A stretch of 64,000 nt of DNA, taken from the NCBI GenBank assembly GCA_902632125.1, contig CACPBQ010000001.1, forward strand, positions 172,546 through 236,545. The letters run 5' to 3'. This document shows, one piece after another, positions 47,439-57,985 of the stretch. The notes beneath the pieces were generated by a model. The model was not told the origin of the DNA and ran no database searches. It saw only the letters and a program-made list of their open reading frames with translations. How positions within the stretch are numbered: the first letter of the stretch is position 1; every line of letters starts with the position of its first letter. This DNA comes from Paracoccaceae bacterium. GTDB lineage: Bacteria > Pseudomonadota > Alphaproteobacteria > Rhodobacterales > Rhodobacteraceae. The translations under genes and the position numbers were made by a program.

Positions 47439-49844
47439 GTGAAATCTCATTATAGAGTTGTTGTTGTCGGTGGGGGCGTTGTAGGAGCCTCAGTAATTTA
47501 CCATCTAGCAAAATTTGGTTGGTCGGATGTTTGCATGCTGGAAAGATCGGTACTTACCGCTGGTTCAAGCTGGCATGCAGCTGGCGGCATACATGCTCTG
47601 AATGCTGATCCAAATATTTCTGCCCTCCAGGCCTACACTATTGATTTATTACAAGAGATCGAAGCTGAAAGTGGACAAGATATTGGTCTACATATGACCG
47701 GTGGGCTGACAATGGCTGGCACGCCTGATCGATGGGAATGGTTACAATCAGCATATAGAGTATATCAATCAATAGGGATCTCCGATTGCAGACTTGTAAC
47801 GCCAGATGAGGCACGCGAACTGAACCCCATTATGTCTACCGAAGGTTTACTTGGTGGTATGTGGGCTGATCGAGAGGGTTATTTAGATACGACAGGGACT
47901 GTTCATGCCTATGCCAAAGCCGCACGAAAGCGAGGCGCAGAGTATTTTGAACATACAAAAGTAGAGGCTTTGGAGCAAACTGGAGATGGATGGCGTGTTC
48001 AAACGGATAAAGGGACAATTTCTTGTGAACATGTAGTAAATGCAGGAGGATTATGGGCTAAGCAAATTGGACGGATGGCAGGAGTTGAGTTACCCGTATC
48101 CCCTTTAAAACATCATTATTTAATATCAGACACAATTGATGAACTTGAAACATTAAGTTTTGAAGTGCCCATGACCGTTGATCTAGAGGGCTTTACATAT
48201 TTGAGGCAGGATCAAAAGGGAGTGCTGCTGGGTATTTATGAAATAAACCATGAGCACTGGGCTATGGACGGCGCACCATGGGATTATGGGATGGAGCTAT
48301 TTCAGGAGCAAACAGATAGAATAGAAAATGAATTAATACTTGGGTTTGAACGCTATCCAGCATTACAAAATGTTGGTATTAAAACCTGGGTAAATGGTGC
48401 TTTTACTTTTTCACCTGATGGTAATCCTCTTGTAGGTCCAGTCCCAGGCAAACGAGGATATTGGTGCGCTTGCGCAGTTATGGCGGGTTTCCTCCAAGGT
48501 GGGGGTGTTGGTAAGTCTCTTGCTGAATGGATGATCCACGGCGAACCAGAAGCTGATGTTTATGGAATGGACGTCGCCAGATATGGCAAGTTTGCTGAAA
48601 ATAGGGAATTTATTAAACAAACTACAGGCCAGTTTTACTCCCGGCGCTTTGTTATGACCTATCCAAATGAACAGCTTCCAGCGGGGCGTCCATTAAAGAT
48701 GTCCCCAGCACACGACGCGATGACAGAAGTGGGTTGTCAGTGGGGCAATAGTTGGGATCTTGAAGTACCTTTATACTTTGCAACTAAAGAATTTAAGGAA
48801 AGTCCGTCACTAAAACGTTCCAATGCATTTTCTTTAGTTGGTGAGGAATGTAGAGCTGTCCGCTCAGACGTCGGCTTACTTGATATAACTGGCTTCTCTC
48901 GATTTGAGGTTTCAGGACCTAATGCTGAGGCTTGGCTCAATAATATAATGGCTTCAAAGCTTCCCAAGCCTGGCCGGGCTGGCTTAGCCCCTATGCTTAG
49001 CGAAGAAGGCAAACTGAAGGGAGATTTAACATTATTTAATTGGGGAGACGGAACTTGGTGGATAATGGGGTCTTATTATCTACGGGCTTGGCATATGCGA
49101 TGGTTCAGTGACCACCTCACTAAAGGTGTTTTCATTAAAGACCTTGGTGAAGACTGGGCTGGGTTTTCTCTTTCTGGCCCAAATTCTAAAGAAGTAATGT
49201 CTAAGATTACTGACTTTCCCATTAATGAATTAAAATTTATGGGCTGCGCCTCTATGGATATAGGTTTAATAAGTGCTAAAGTTGGTCGGCTTTCAGTCAC
49301 TGGTGAACTGGGCTACGAAATCCACTGCCGAATGGGCGATCACATAGCATTACGCCGGTTACTACTCAAAGCAGGCGCTGAATGTGGTATTAGAGAATTT
49401 GGCTTTAACGCTTTATTATCTTTAAGGTTAGAAAAAGGCTTTGGGATCTGGTCTGCGGAATTCACACAAGGTTACACTCCAGGAATGACAGGGATGGACC
49501 GTTGGATTGATTGGAAGAAAGAGCAGTTTATTGGCCAGGCTGCCGCTATTAAGGAAAGGGACGGAAATGGACCTTCCCAGAAACTTGTTATGTTAGAAAT
49601 TGATGCAGACGACGCCGACGCCAGTGGGTATGAACCCATTTGGAATAATGACAATTTAGTTGGTTTTGTAACATCGGGAGGATATGGCCATACCATAAAC
49701 AAATCGCTTGCTATGGCTTTAGTAAACAACGACCTCACAAACGAAAATCAGAAACTCAAAGTCCATATCGTTGGCGTTGAAAAAGATGCGAAAGTAATCC
49801 AAATGTCGCCCTACGACCCTGAAGGACTAGTAATGCGTGTCTAA
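47439..49844 (+). CDS. FAD-dependent oxidoreductase fused to GcvT domain (dimethylglycine/sarcosine dehydrogenase-like)
   Basis: 801 aa, GTG start with GGGAGGA; VVVVGGGVVGASVIYHLAKFGWSDVCMLERSVLTAGSSWHAAGGIH; C-terminal GcvT SVTGELGYEIHCRMGDH... Confidence 0.93.
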   Translation: MKSHYRVVVVGGGVVGASVIYHLAKFGWSDVCMLERSVLTAGSSWHAAGGIHALNADPNISALQAYTIDLLQEIEAESGQDIGLHMTGGLTMAGTPDRWEWLQSAYRVYQSIGISDCRLVTPDEARELNPIMSTEGLLGGMWADREGYLDTTGTVHAYAKAARKRGAEYFEHTKVEALEQTGDGWRVQTDKGTISCEHVVNAGGLWAKQIGRMAGVELPVSPLKHHYLISDTIDELETLSFEVPMTVDLEGFTYLRQDQKGVLLGIYEINHEHWAMDGAPWDYGMELFQEQTDRIENELILGFERYPALQNVGIKTWVNGAFTFSPDGNPLVGPVPGKRGYWCACAVMAGFLQGGGVGKSLAEWMIHGEPEADVYGMDVARYGKFAENREFIKQTTGQFYSRRFVMTYPNEQLPAGRPLKMSPAHDAMTEVGCQWGNSWDLEVPLYFATKEFKESPSLKRSNAFSLVGEECRAVRSDVGLLDITGFSRFEVSGPNAEAWLNNIMASKLPKPGRAGLAPMLSEEGKLKGDLTLFNWGDGTWWIMGSYYLRAWHMRWFSDHLTKGVFIKDLGEDWAGFSLSGPNSKEVMSKITDFPINELKFMGCASMDIGLISAKVGRLSVTGELGYEIHCRMGDHIALRRLLLKAGAECGIREFGFNALLSLRLEKGFGIWSAEFTQGYTPGMTGMDRWIDWKKEQFIGQAAAIKERDGNGPSQKLVMLEIDADDADASGYEPIWNNDNLVGFVTSGGYGHTINKSLAMALVNNDLTNENQKLKVHIVGVEKDAKVIQMSPYDPEGLVMRV

Positions 49845-49888
49845 AAACAAGGATTTTCCAAAAAGTAAAATTCAAAAAGCGGACACTC

Positions 49889-50353
49889 TTATTGACTGTC
49901 TGCTTCCAAATTAAGTCTCCAAACAGAGGCATTTAACGCTCCAGCTATGGAAACCCAAACTAAGTAAGGAAGAAACAGTAGGCCCGACAACCAATCTACC
50001 TGCCACAACGCCAGCGTAGTACACGCAACCGACAACCAAAGAGCTACCAACACTATAAGGCCCAACTTAACATTTTTTAACCCAAAAAATACTGGAGACC
50101 AAAGCGTATTAAGCGCAATTTGAAGAGACCAAAGAGCCATCGCTAAGCCATTATCGGGTGCGATAGCGGCTCTAGCTCCCGCTAATGACATAAAAAAGTA
50201 AAGTGAGGTCCATGCTACTGGAAACAACCAATTGGGAGGCGTCCAAGCTGGTTTTTTTAAATCAGAATACCAGGATCCAGGCGGAAAAAGACCGCCTGTT
50301 GCTCCAGCAGAAAAACAGGCAAACAAAAAAATTAGAAATAATAGCCAAAACAT
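49889..50353 (-). CDS. TspO/MBR family protein
   Basis: PPGSWYSDLKKPAWTPPNWLFPVAWTSLYFFMSLAG, ALNTLWSPVFFGLKN. Confidence 0.93.
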   Translation of the reverse strand: MFWLLFLIFLFACFSAGATGGLFPPGSWYSDLKKPAWTPPNWLFPVAWTSLYFFMSLAGARAAIAPDNGLAMALWSLQIALNTLWSPVFFGLKNVKLGLIVLVALWLSVACTTLALWQVDWLSGLLFLPYLVWVSIAGALNASVWRLNLEADSQ

Positions 50354-50394
50354 AATTAGAAATTAAACTTTCATACAATCATATCAAGTTAAAT

Positions 50395-51252
50395 TTATTT
50401 CGGCCTATCTCCTTTAATTGTCACCCTTCGACCTTTTCTTTCTTCTGGCCAGTAATCCCAGATTGCACGGTGCATACAACAGCGGTTATCCCAAAACGCC
50501 ATATCATTGATCGACCACCTAAAACGAATTTGATGGTTAATATTTTCAGCTTGATCAAAAAGCAAATTTAAGATGGTACTACTTTCATCTGGTGATAATC
50601 CATTAATTTTTGTTGTAAAAGTACGGTTTACGAATAACGCCCTCCTTCCCGTTTCAGGATGTATCCTCACAATAGGGTGATCAGCTGCTGGGAAAGTTGA
50701 ATTAGTGTCATCCACACCCCGATCTGCATAACGGCCCCTATAAAGATGTTCGGACTCATGCTTGGCACTCAATCCGTTTATCAATTTTTTGATTGGCTTT
50801 GAAAGAGCGTCGTAGGCTGAATACATATCACTAAACATTGTATCACCACCACATAGCGGCGCTATATGGATTTGAAGCATAGTTCCCAGTGGCGGCTGTT
50901 CATCACATGAAACATCCGAGTGCCAAAATTCACCATTTGCAATCTTTGAATTTTCATTTGCATGGATTTCAAAAATTTCAGGATAACCTTCCATTGTTGG
51001 CGCTGCAGGATGGGCGTGTAATTTCCCAAATCTTTTTCCAAAAGCAATATGAACATCCGGAGGAATTTCTTTTTGGTCTTTAAAGAATAATACCTGGTGA
51101 TCCAAAAATGCCTGACAGATATCTTCAAATTGTTCGTCGGAAACGGGTTTGCTGAGATCGACACCATATATCTCAGCTCCTAAATTTGGAGCAAAAGGTT
51201 TGGCTGATATAAATTTGTAATTATGGTTTCTTACTTTTACCAAGCTTATCAC
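50395..51252 (-). CDS. TauD/TfdA family 2-oxoglutarate-dependent dioxygenase
   Basis: FWHSDVSCDEQPPLGTML, MAFWDNRCCMHRAIWDYWPEERKGRRVTIKGD. Confidence 0.93.
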   Translation of the reverse strand: MISLVKVRNHNYKFISAKPFAPNLGAEIYGVDLSKPVSDEQFEDICQAFLDHQVLFFKDQKEIPPDVHIAFGKRFGKLHAHPAAPTMEGYPEIFEIHANENSKIANGEFWHSDVSCDEQPPLGTMLQIHIAPLCGGDTMFSDMYSAYDALSKPIKKLINGLSAKHESEHLYRGRYADRGVDDTNSTFPAADHPIVRIHPETGRRALFVNRTFTTKINGLSPDESSTILNLLFDQAENINHQIRFRWSINDMAFWDNRCCMHRAIWDYWPEERKGRRVTIKGDRPK

Positions 51253-51411
51253 CGTTTATAGATAGGAATAAAAAATTACTTTCAATCATAATATCAAACT
51301 TTAAATTCAGAAAAAGAAGAAAGATTTATTTTTTTCAAATGTATTACATTTAAATAACCGACCTAGACCTGTATGTTTTGATATTAATTTTATAACTATA
51401 ACTATTAAAAG

Positions 51412-52308
51412 TTATCTGGTTTGAGCAAGCCAAACTCCAAAAGCGACGATAGTTGCCCCTATAATCGCTCTTACATCCCAAGTTCCACCCAAAACAAATA
51501 GAATTAGCATAACGTAAAAAGGAGAAAAGTTTAAGTGTAGCGATGTGATCGCTATTCCTACTTTATCAATAGCAGCTATAAAAAAAACTTGAGAAACAGC
51601 CATGGCAATTATTGAATAAACTATCAAATTCAAAAACTGAACACTCGTAAGCCAAGCAGGGTTTTCAATAAAACCTAAAGCAAACATTACCATGAAACTT
51701 ATCATGCTAAAAACAGCAGCCCCAGTAAAAGTTACTGACGTACGGGCAATTGACGAAATCTCTGAAAGTCTAGTTACACTTTTATCTGAGGCCCACATGA
51801 AACAAAATCCTGAGGCCAAAGCCATCAAAATCCCCCACCCTAATTCAATTGAAATGTTTTCACTCACAGCTATGAACCCGCCTGTTATTGAAGCTGCCAA
51901 ACCAAGAATGAATTTCTTATTAAGTTTTCTTCTGCCATCCCATACCTCTAAAATAGTTGCAGAAATTGGAATTAGGGTTGCTAGCAATGCCACGGTCACT
52001 GGATCGGTATACCACTGTGCAAATAATAATAAGTTTGTTCCAAGCCCAAAACCCAAAAGGCCAATTTGTATTCCTTTTAACCAAGGTGCCTTTAGAATTG
52101 CAGATAACCCCTCAAGCAAAATCCACAGAATAATTAATGCTGACACTCCGAATAAAAGTCTGAAAAACATCAGAGTAATAGGATGCCATATTTTTAAAAG
52201 AACTTCCGCTGCCGGAAAACCTGCCGAAAACAAAAATATAGAAATTAAAGCTAACGAATTACCTGCAACAAGCCGATTGCTAGAATTTAAAAAAACTTTA
52301 CGACCCAT
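51412..52308 (-). CDS. EamA/DMT family transporter
   Basis: About 10 hydrophobic helices; paired EamA repeats. Confidence 0.85.
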   Translation of the reverse strand: MGRKVFLNSSNRLVAGNSLALISIFLFSAGFPAAEVLLKIWHPITLMFFRLLFGVSALIILWILLEGLSAILKAPWLKGIQIGLLGFGLGTNLLLFAQWYTDPVTVALLATLIPISATILEVWDGRRKLNKKFILGLAASITGGFIAVSENISIELGWGILMALASGFCFMWASDKSVTRLSEISSIARTSVTFTGAAVFSMISFMVMFALGFIENPAWLTSVQFLNLIVYSIIAMAVSQVFFIAAIDKVGIAITSLHLNFSPFYVMLILFVLGGTWDVRAIIGATIVAFGVWLAQTR

Positions 52309-52444
52309 ATTTTTTAAACAATATTTATAATTCAGTTATTTTAAATGGCTAATCCAACTTTTAGTTGGGATTCTGCAATCTAAACGACATCGTGTCGGTA
52401 ACGAGACTGTATATTCCATAGCCTAAAAGCCTGTTTAGAAATTA

Positions 52445-52611
52445 AAACAACGCCAAAAAGGCGTTGTTTCAAGGGGGGTATGAACAATTAACCGTGATTG
52501 TTCGCGCATGTATTATGTCATGACACGTTAAATATACGGATGATATATGCTCTTAGATCAAAATAGTTTTAAGATTTTGATAAAAGCCTCCACGGGGTAA
52601 TGTGGAGGCTT
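52445..52611. ncRNA. Hairpin-dense intergenic segment; terminators plus possible small structured RNA
   Basis: Perfect dyads: AAACAACGCC/GGCGTTGTTT (52445-52469), GAACAAT/ATTGTTC (52482-52503), TGTCATGACA (52516-52525), ATCAAAAT/ATTTTGAT (52557-52581), AAGCCTCCAC/GTGGAGGCTT (52584-52611). Confidence 0.35.
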
Positions 52612-52724
52612 AAAATACGGAAACGCTGAGAGAAAATGGAACCGTATAGTGTCATTATGATATTTAAATTCTTAACGCACAAGGCTATATATAATTACCT
52701 CAGGTAATTTTCTGTAAAAACCAG

Positions 52725-53510
52725 TTATAAGAATTCTAGTGTTAAATTTGAATTAATTACACCATCAAATTTAATCATCCAATTTTCTTTAGGAAAAATT
52801 GGCTTCGCATCTGTCATAGTACCAGTAGTGATAATATCGCCTGCTGACAACGGATCTTGATTTTTTATTTTAGACAAACCTTTATGAAGATATCGAACTG
52901 CAGAAATTGGACCTTCCAAAACATTCGATCCAATACCCGCTTCTTGAAATTTTCCATTTTTATGGAGTTCTACTTTAACATCAATAAGATCGCTTTCATT
53001 ATTGTGACCTATTTTTTGCTTCTCCCCCACAACTAAACATCCATGCAGACCGCCTGCCACAATTGCATCTGTCAATGAAAACTTCCAATTTGGGTAAATA
53101 GAGTCAACAATTTCGCAACCAGGCGCGATCCAATCTAGATATATTTCGGAGTTTTTAGCGCCATATTCTGGCTGTTGTTTTAAACAAATCACTATTTCAG
53201 GTTCAATGCGAGGTTCACAAAATTGGCTTAAGTCGACTTTCATAAAGTTTCCTTTACAAAAACTGACGCTTTTTTTCGTAATCGGGCCCCAAATTGGTTC
53301 GTCAACGTTGTACGTGCTCCAAATATTACGATTTGTAAAACCAATTTTTCTACCCAACACAGCCGATGACCCTAAATTTTTTCTCACTATATTAGCTGTA
53401 TCGTAGGCTTCCTGAAGAGAGAGAATTACACCTCTCTTTGAGAATGGTTCAACCTGCTTGGACAGAATGATTGCACTATTTATTTCTTTTGCTATTTTTT
53501 CAATATCCAT
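52725..53510 (-). CDS. 2-keto-4-pentenoate hydratase-family protein
   Basis: GRKIGFTNRNIWSTYNVDEPIWGPIT, EPRIEPEIVICL, GDIITTGTMTDA. Confidence 0.85.
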   Translation of the reverse strand: MDIEKIAKEINSAIILSKQVEPFSKRGVILSLQEAYDTANIVRKNLGSSAVLGRKIGFTNRNIWSTYNVDEPIWGPITKKSVSFCKGNFMKVDLSQFCEPRIEPEIVICLKQQPEYGAKNSEIYLDWIAPGCEIVDSIYPNWKFSLTDAIVAGGLHGCLVVGEKQKIGHNNESDLIDVKVELHKNGKFQEAGIGSNVLEGPISAVRYLHKGLSKIKNQDPLSAGDIITTGTMTDAKPIFPKENWMIKFDGVINSNLTLEFL

Positions 53511-53548
53511 AAAACTTCTCGAATAAATGTCTGTAAAATAACGTTGTT

Positions 53549-54523
53549 TTATACTTTCACTTTACGTCTAGTTTGATATTCAAATAAGCCTATTCCCCCA
53601 AAAACCAGTGTCATGGCAGCAAGGTGAAAAAAAGCAAATGTTTCACTCAGTAAGAACACGGCCATAATTGCGGAGAAAATAGGAACTAAGTTAGCGTACA
53701 GACCTGCAGACCCAGGACCTATCAAATCGACACCGCGCATGAAAAGTATTTGAGATAAAAAAGAAGGGACAAGTGCAATATATAAGACAATCGCACAACC
53801 TTTAGCGCCCGGCACAACTGTACCATAAACAAAACTCTCTACAATCATCAGCGGAACAGTCATTAGAAATGCGGCCACCGAAAAATAAGCTAGCATAACC
53901 ATCCCGGGAATTTTCGGTCTACTTTTCAATCCTACAGTATACATAGCGTAGAAGGAACAGGCGAAGATCATTAATAAATCTCCATTATTGAAAGTTAATT
54001 GCATTAATTTTTCAATCGAACCTTGAGTAACAATTATAACAACACCCAAAAGAGTGAGTAACAGACCAGATAATTGCAGTTTATTTATACGATCTCCAAA
54101 AATCATAAACGAACCGAGCAAAATCATTCCCGGCATCGTGCTTTGAATAATACCCAAATTTACGGCCGTAGTGCTATGGGCCGCTATATAAAAAAATGCA
54201 TTAAATAAACTAAGCCCAAAACCGCCCATTATGAGCAACCACTTTAGTCTTGGTTTAATAACTGGCCATTCAACAATCATTTGCCGCCAATAAAAGCTTA
54301 ATAAAATTAAAACGACGATACCCCACCTAAAAAATATTAATAGCATTGGGGAAACTTCTCCAACTGCTAATCGACTAGCAATTGTATTGGTACCCCAGCC
54401 TAGGGTAGCCAGAAATAATAAAAGCGGCGAGCTAGAATAGACCCGTGAAAATAAATAAGATCTCATACAAATGGGTTTCGCTTTATTTAATATTACAACA
54501 AGGGCTGTTCTGCATAGCACCAA
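53549..54523 (-). CDS. EamA/DMT family transporter
   Basis: LFLATLGWGTNTIASRLAVGEVSPMLLIFFRWGIVVLILL; second EamA repeat. Confidence 0.85.
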   Translation of the reverse strand: MVLCRTALVVILNKAKPICMRSYLFSRVYSSSPLLLFLATLGWGTNTIASRLAVGEVSPMLLIFFRWGIVVLILLSFYWRQMIVEWPVIKPRLKWLLIMGGFGLSLFNAFFYIAAHSTTAVNLGIIQSTMPGMILLGSFMIFGDRINKLQLSGLLLTLLGVVIIVTQGSIEKLMQLTFNNGDLLMIFACSFYAMYTVGLKSRPKIPGMVMLAYFSVAAFLMTVPLMIVESFVYGTVVPGAKGCAIVLYIALVPSFLSQILFMRGVDLIGPGSAGLYANLVPIFSAIMAVFLLSETFAFFHLAAMTLVFGGIGLFEYQTRRKVKV

Positions 54524-54623
54524 ATTTATTACTTAATCCTAGTCAAGTTTTCGTCTAGGATAATTTCACAACTTAAGGAAACATTTTAGTTCCTTTTATA
54601 CATAAAAAAACGAAAAAGAGCTT

Positions 54624-55553
54624 ATGCACATACCTAAAATAGATATTTCGGAAATTGAAAATGAGGAGCTCAACCATTCGCTTTTAATGGATTTTTATGA
54701 TGCTTACAGTAACTATGGCTTTGGATATATTATTAACCATGGAATTGAAAAAGGTTTAGTCGATCAACTTTTCCAAGTTTCCAAAAATTTTCATGCCCAA
54801 CCACTATCGGAGAAAATGAAAATAGCCCTCAACGATAACCATCGCGGTTACATTGCAATTAATACATCCACTGATGTGAATTCAAAACTTGCAGTGGTTA
54901 AAAAACCTAATCAATCTGCGAGTTTTATGATGATGCGAGAAGATACATCCGAGCTACCAAATATCTACCTATCAGGTCCAAATCAGTGGCCAGAAATGAA
55001 GAAATTCAGAGAAGTCCTGGAAGAATACTCATCACAAATGACAAGGCTTAGCAAAAATTTAATGCGGCTAGCACTAATTTCTGCAGGGGTAAAAGATTTA
55101 AGCATAATGCGCTCATTCGAGCCTGCCACTATTTGGTTGAGGCTCCTGCACTACCCACCAATTCCTAAAAATAGTCCAAACGACCTATATAGCTCTGCAC
55201 CACACACAGATTTCGGATGTTTAACAATTCTAGCACAAGATGAAATTGGGGGCTTGCAAGTCCAAACTAAACAAGGAAAATGGATCAACGTACCAAAAAT
55301 CGAAGAAAGTTTTGTTGTAAATGTAGGAGATATGCTCTGTAGACTTACCAACGGACTTTTACGCTCCACACCCCACCGCGTTATAAATAAAAGTGGAAAA
55401 GAGCGTTTTTCCTGCCCATTTTTTTTCGACCCTCACGTAAACACCGAGATAAAACCATTAAAAGGTACTGGAAAACCAAAATTTTCTCCAATAAATTTTA
55501 GCAGTTTTTTACGCAATGAGTTGGAAGCTTCATACGAAAAACATAAACAGTAA
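54624..55553 (+). CDS. Isopenicillin N synthase-like Fe(II)/2-oxoglutarate oxygenase
   Basis: GFGYIINHGIEKGLVDQLF, SAPHTDFGCLTILAQDEIGGLQVQTKQGKWINVP, RSTPHRVINKSGKERFSCPFFFDP. Confidence 0.92.
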   Translation: MHIPKIDISEIENEELNHSLLMDFYDAYSNYGFGYIINHGIEKGLVDQLFQVSKNFHAQPLSEKMKIALNDNHRGYIAINTSTDVNSKLAVVKKPNQSASFMMMREDTSELPNIYLSGPNQWPEMKKFREVLEEYSSQMTRLSKNLMRLALISAGVKDLSIMRSFEPATIWLRLLHYPPIPKNSPNDLYSSAPHTDFGCLTILAQDEIGGLQVQTKQGKWINVPKIEESFVVNVGDMLCRLTNGLLRSTPHRVINKSGKERFSCPFFFDPHVNTEIKPLKGTGKPKFSPINFSSFLRNELEASYEKHKQ

Positions 55554-55621
55554 TAAAGTAAACAAATCTCCAATAGAGACGTTAGCTTTAGTAAGACTTT
55601 TTCATAATCTCCTCAAAATAC

Positions 55622-55653
55622 AATATAGGTGGCACAAATGTGTCACCTATATT
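55622..55653 (+). terminator. Terminator hairpin
   Basis: AATATAGGTGGCACAAATGTGTCACCTATATT (one G-U) followed by TAAATTTTT. Confidence 0.65.
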
Positions 55654-55713
55654 TAAATTTTTAACAATAAGCTTTTGTGTTTCTAATTTTTCTAATTAAA
55701 ATCTGGTGATTAT

Positions 55714-56481
55714 ATGGATAATAGCAAAAGGCACGACATGAAACTTAAAAATAAGAAGATTTTTATAAGTGCTGCTGGAGCGGGTATGGGCCACTCTGTT
55801 GCAAAATATGCCTTGGACGCCGGCGCCGAGGTTTTTGCTACGGATCTCAAGCCCGAAGGATTAGAAGAATTAAACTCTCTGGGCGCTCAAACCGAAACTT
55901 TGGACATTACTAAAGATGATTTAATTCAAGATTATTTTTCCAGAAAACCAGATTTTAATGGAATAGTAAACATGGCTGGTTGGGTTCATCATGGAACTAT
56001 TATGGATGTTGATAAGGCTGATTGGCAAAACTCTTTTCTTATTAATGTACATAGCATGTACTTTATTATCAGGGCAGCTATTCCAGGTTTACAGCAGAAT
56101 GGTGGCGGTTCCATTGTAAATATGGCGTCTTTGGCATCTTCAGTAAAAGGTTTTCCATTCCGAGCTGCCTACAGTACCTCAAAAGCTGCCGTAATTGGGC
56201 TGACTAAGTCAGTTGCTGTCGACTTTATGAGTGATGGAATACGTTGTAACGCAGTATGTCCTGGGACTATCGAAACTCCTTCCTTGCGAGATAGAATGAA
56301 TAGTATGGCTGAAAAGCTCGGTTCCAAAAAAGCGGCCGAGGAATGGTTCGTTTCAAGACAACCGATGGGACGCCTTGGCCAACCTGATGAAATAGCATCT
56401 CTTATAATTTATTTGCTCTCAGATTCTGGTTCCTATGCTACGGGTCAACCTTTTATAGTAGATGGAGGCACAATAGCCTAA
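55714..56481 (+). CDS. SDR family oxidoreductase
   Basis: SAAGAGMGHSVAKYALDAGAEVFATDL, YSTSKAAVIGLTKSVAVDF, GSYATGQPFIVDGG. Confidence 0.92.
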   Translation: MDNSKRHDMKLKNKKIFISAAGAGMGHSVAKYALDAGAEVFATDLKPEGLEELNSLGAQTETLDITKDDLIQDYFSRKPDFNGIVNMAGWVHHGTIMDVDKADWQNSFLINVHSMYFIIRAAIPGLQQNGGGSIVNMASLASSVKGFPFRAAYSTSKAAVIGLTKSVAVDFMSDGIRCNAVCPGTIETPSLRDRMNSMAEKLGSKKAAEEWFVSRQPMGRLGQPDEIASLIIYLLSDSGSYATGQPFIVDGGTIA

Positions 56482-56610
56482 ATGAGAAATTTAATATCCA
56501 GCAGCTGAGAGTTGACATCGCAAATAAATATTAAATTTACCTAGTATTGATCTTACTGACAAAATACATTTTCTACTAAATGCAAGCATCCAGGGAGATA
56601 GATAACGAAA

Positions 56611-57036
56611 ATGAAAGTTTCTGGCTCATGCCATTGCGGTAAAATAAAAATAAACGCAAAATTGATCGAAGGTAAAGTGATCGCCTGCCACTGTACAGAT
56701 TGTCAAATATCTGCAGGTGGACCATTCCGCGTTATTGTACAGTCGAATGGAGATGACTTTGAGATAACAGGAGATGCTTCTGAATATATAAAAACTTCAG
56801 CAGACAGTGGGAACCATCGAGTCCAGGGGTTTTGTGGTAAATGTGGATCTTCTTTATATGCGTGTGATTTAGATAGAAACCTTTTTAATATTAGGGCGGG
56901 TTGCCTAGAAAATGGTTCCCTGTTTTCTCCAAAAGTTCATATTTTCGGAAAATCTGCCCCATCTTGGCTGAAGGGTATAAGCCAAAGTCCTTGGCTTGAA
57001 AAAGGACCAGGTTCTCAACCAATGAAGATGGACTAA
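56611..57036 (+). CDS. GFA family (glutathione-dependent formaldehyde-activating-like) protein
   Basis: GSCHCGKIKI, VIACHCTDCQ, FCGKCGSSLY. Confidence 0.9.
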   Translation: MKVSGSCHCGKIKINAKLIEGKVIACHCTDCQISAGGPFRVIVQSNGDDFEITGDASEYIKTSADSGNHRVQGFCGKCGSSLYACDLDRNLFNIRAGCLENGSLFSPKVHIFGKSAPSWLKGISQSPWLEKGPGSQPMKMD

Positions 57037-57058
57037 TAACTTTTAGAAAATAAACTTT

Positions 57059-57844
57059 CTAATTAATTTTAATTTTTACGCTGCCAACATTACACACTTC
57101 ATATTCAATAGTATCACCTTTTTCAGGAAAATATGTTGAAAATGTGGAACCCGTCATGATTATTTGTCCTTCTTTTAATTCCAAACCCCGGTTCTTCAAA
57201 AACTCAGCAATCCAAACTACTGCATTAAACGGATTTTCTAAAGCTTTGCCAGTAATTGATTTTTCAGTCTGTCCATTAACAATCTTACAAACTTCATTAT
57301 TACTAAAATCTAAATTACCAAAATTTTCTAACCTACTTCCTAAAACCGTATTTGCGTTCCAAGAATTATCGGCTGTTTGCGAAATTAAATCCACTTTGGA
57401 ATAATCTGCATTTCGATCATCAATTAATTCAAAAGCTGGAAAAACAGCTTTAGATTTTCGCATACAATCCTCAACTGTCAAATTATTAAATTTGGTACCA
57501 AAATCTTCACCAATTTCTATCGCGAGCTCAAATTCAACTCCTAGCCGGCCATAATTTGAAAGAGATATGACTTGGTTACCTTTAAGTATTGTTTTGGCAA
57601 ATAAATTTCCTTTAAAAGAGGTATTAACACCAAACATATTCTGCATTACTTTAGAAGTGAGAGCTAATTTATAGCCAGCTACATGGCCTTTGTTAGCCCA
57701 GACAGCCTCGAGGGCCTGTTGCACAAGATAGGCGTCTTCATAACTCTCTAAATTGAATATTTTATTAAAGTTTTGAAAATCTCTCTTAGCCTCTCTCTGT
57801 TCTTTTATCCAATTTGCAGCCTCAACATATTTTGACATCTTCAA
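57059..57844 (-). CDS. 2-keto-4-pentenoate hydratase-family protein
   Basis: AYLVQQALEAVWANKGHVAGYKLALTSKVMQNMFGV, GVEFELAIEIGEDFG, LKEGQIIMTGS. Confidence 0.85.
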   Translation of the reverse strand: MKMSKYVEAANWIKEQREAKRDFQNFNKIFNLESYEDAYLVQQALEAVWANKGHVAGYKLALTSKVMQNMFGVNTSFKGNLFAKTILKGNQVISLSNYGRLGVEFELAIEIGEDFGTKFNNLTVEDCMRKSKAVFPAFELIDDRNADYSKVDLISQTADNSWNANTVLGSRLENFGNLDFSNNEVCKIVNGQTEKSITGKALENPFNAVVWIAEFLKNRGLELKEGQIIMTGSTFSTYFPEKGDTIEYEVCNVGSVKIKIN

Positions 57845-57985
57845 ACTCCAAGTTTTAGTTTAAATATTTAGTCACAGACTTGGTATTTAGTACACAAATT
57901 TGCAATAACTCTTGTTTTGACATCGAGAATCCATATTAAGTCAGTGAAAATTAACTCAGAACAACAAAACGAAAATGATTACAAC

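Noticed and set aside
51692-52330. 212-aa plus-strand ORF opposite the EamA transporter
   Set aside because: It is antisense to a convincing membrane transporter frame and has low-complexity composition typical of a shadow ORF.
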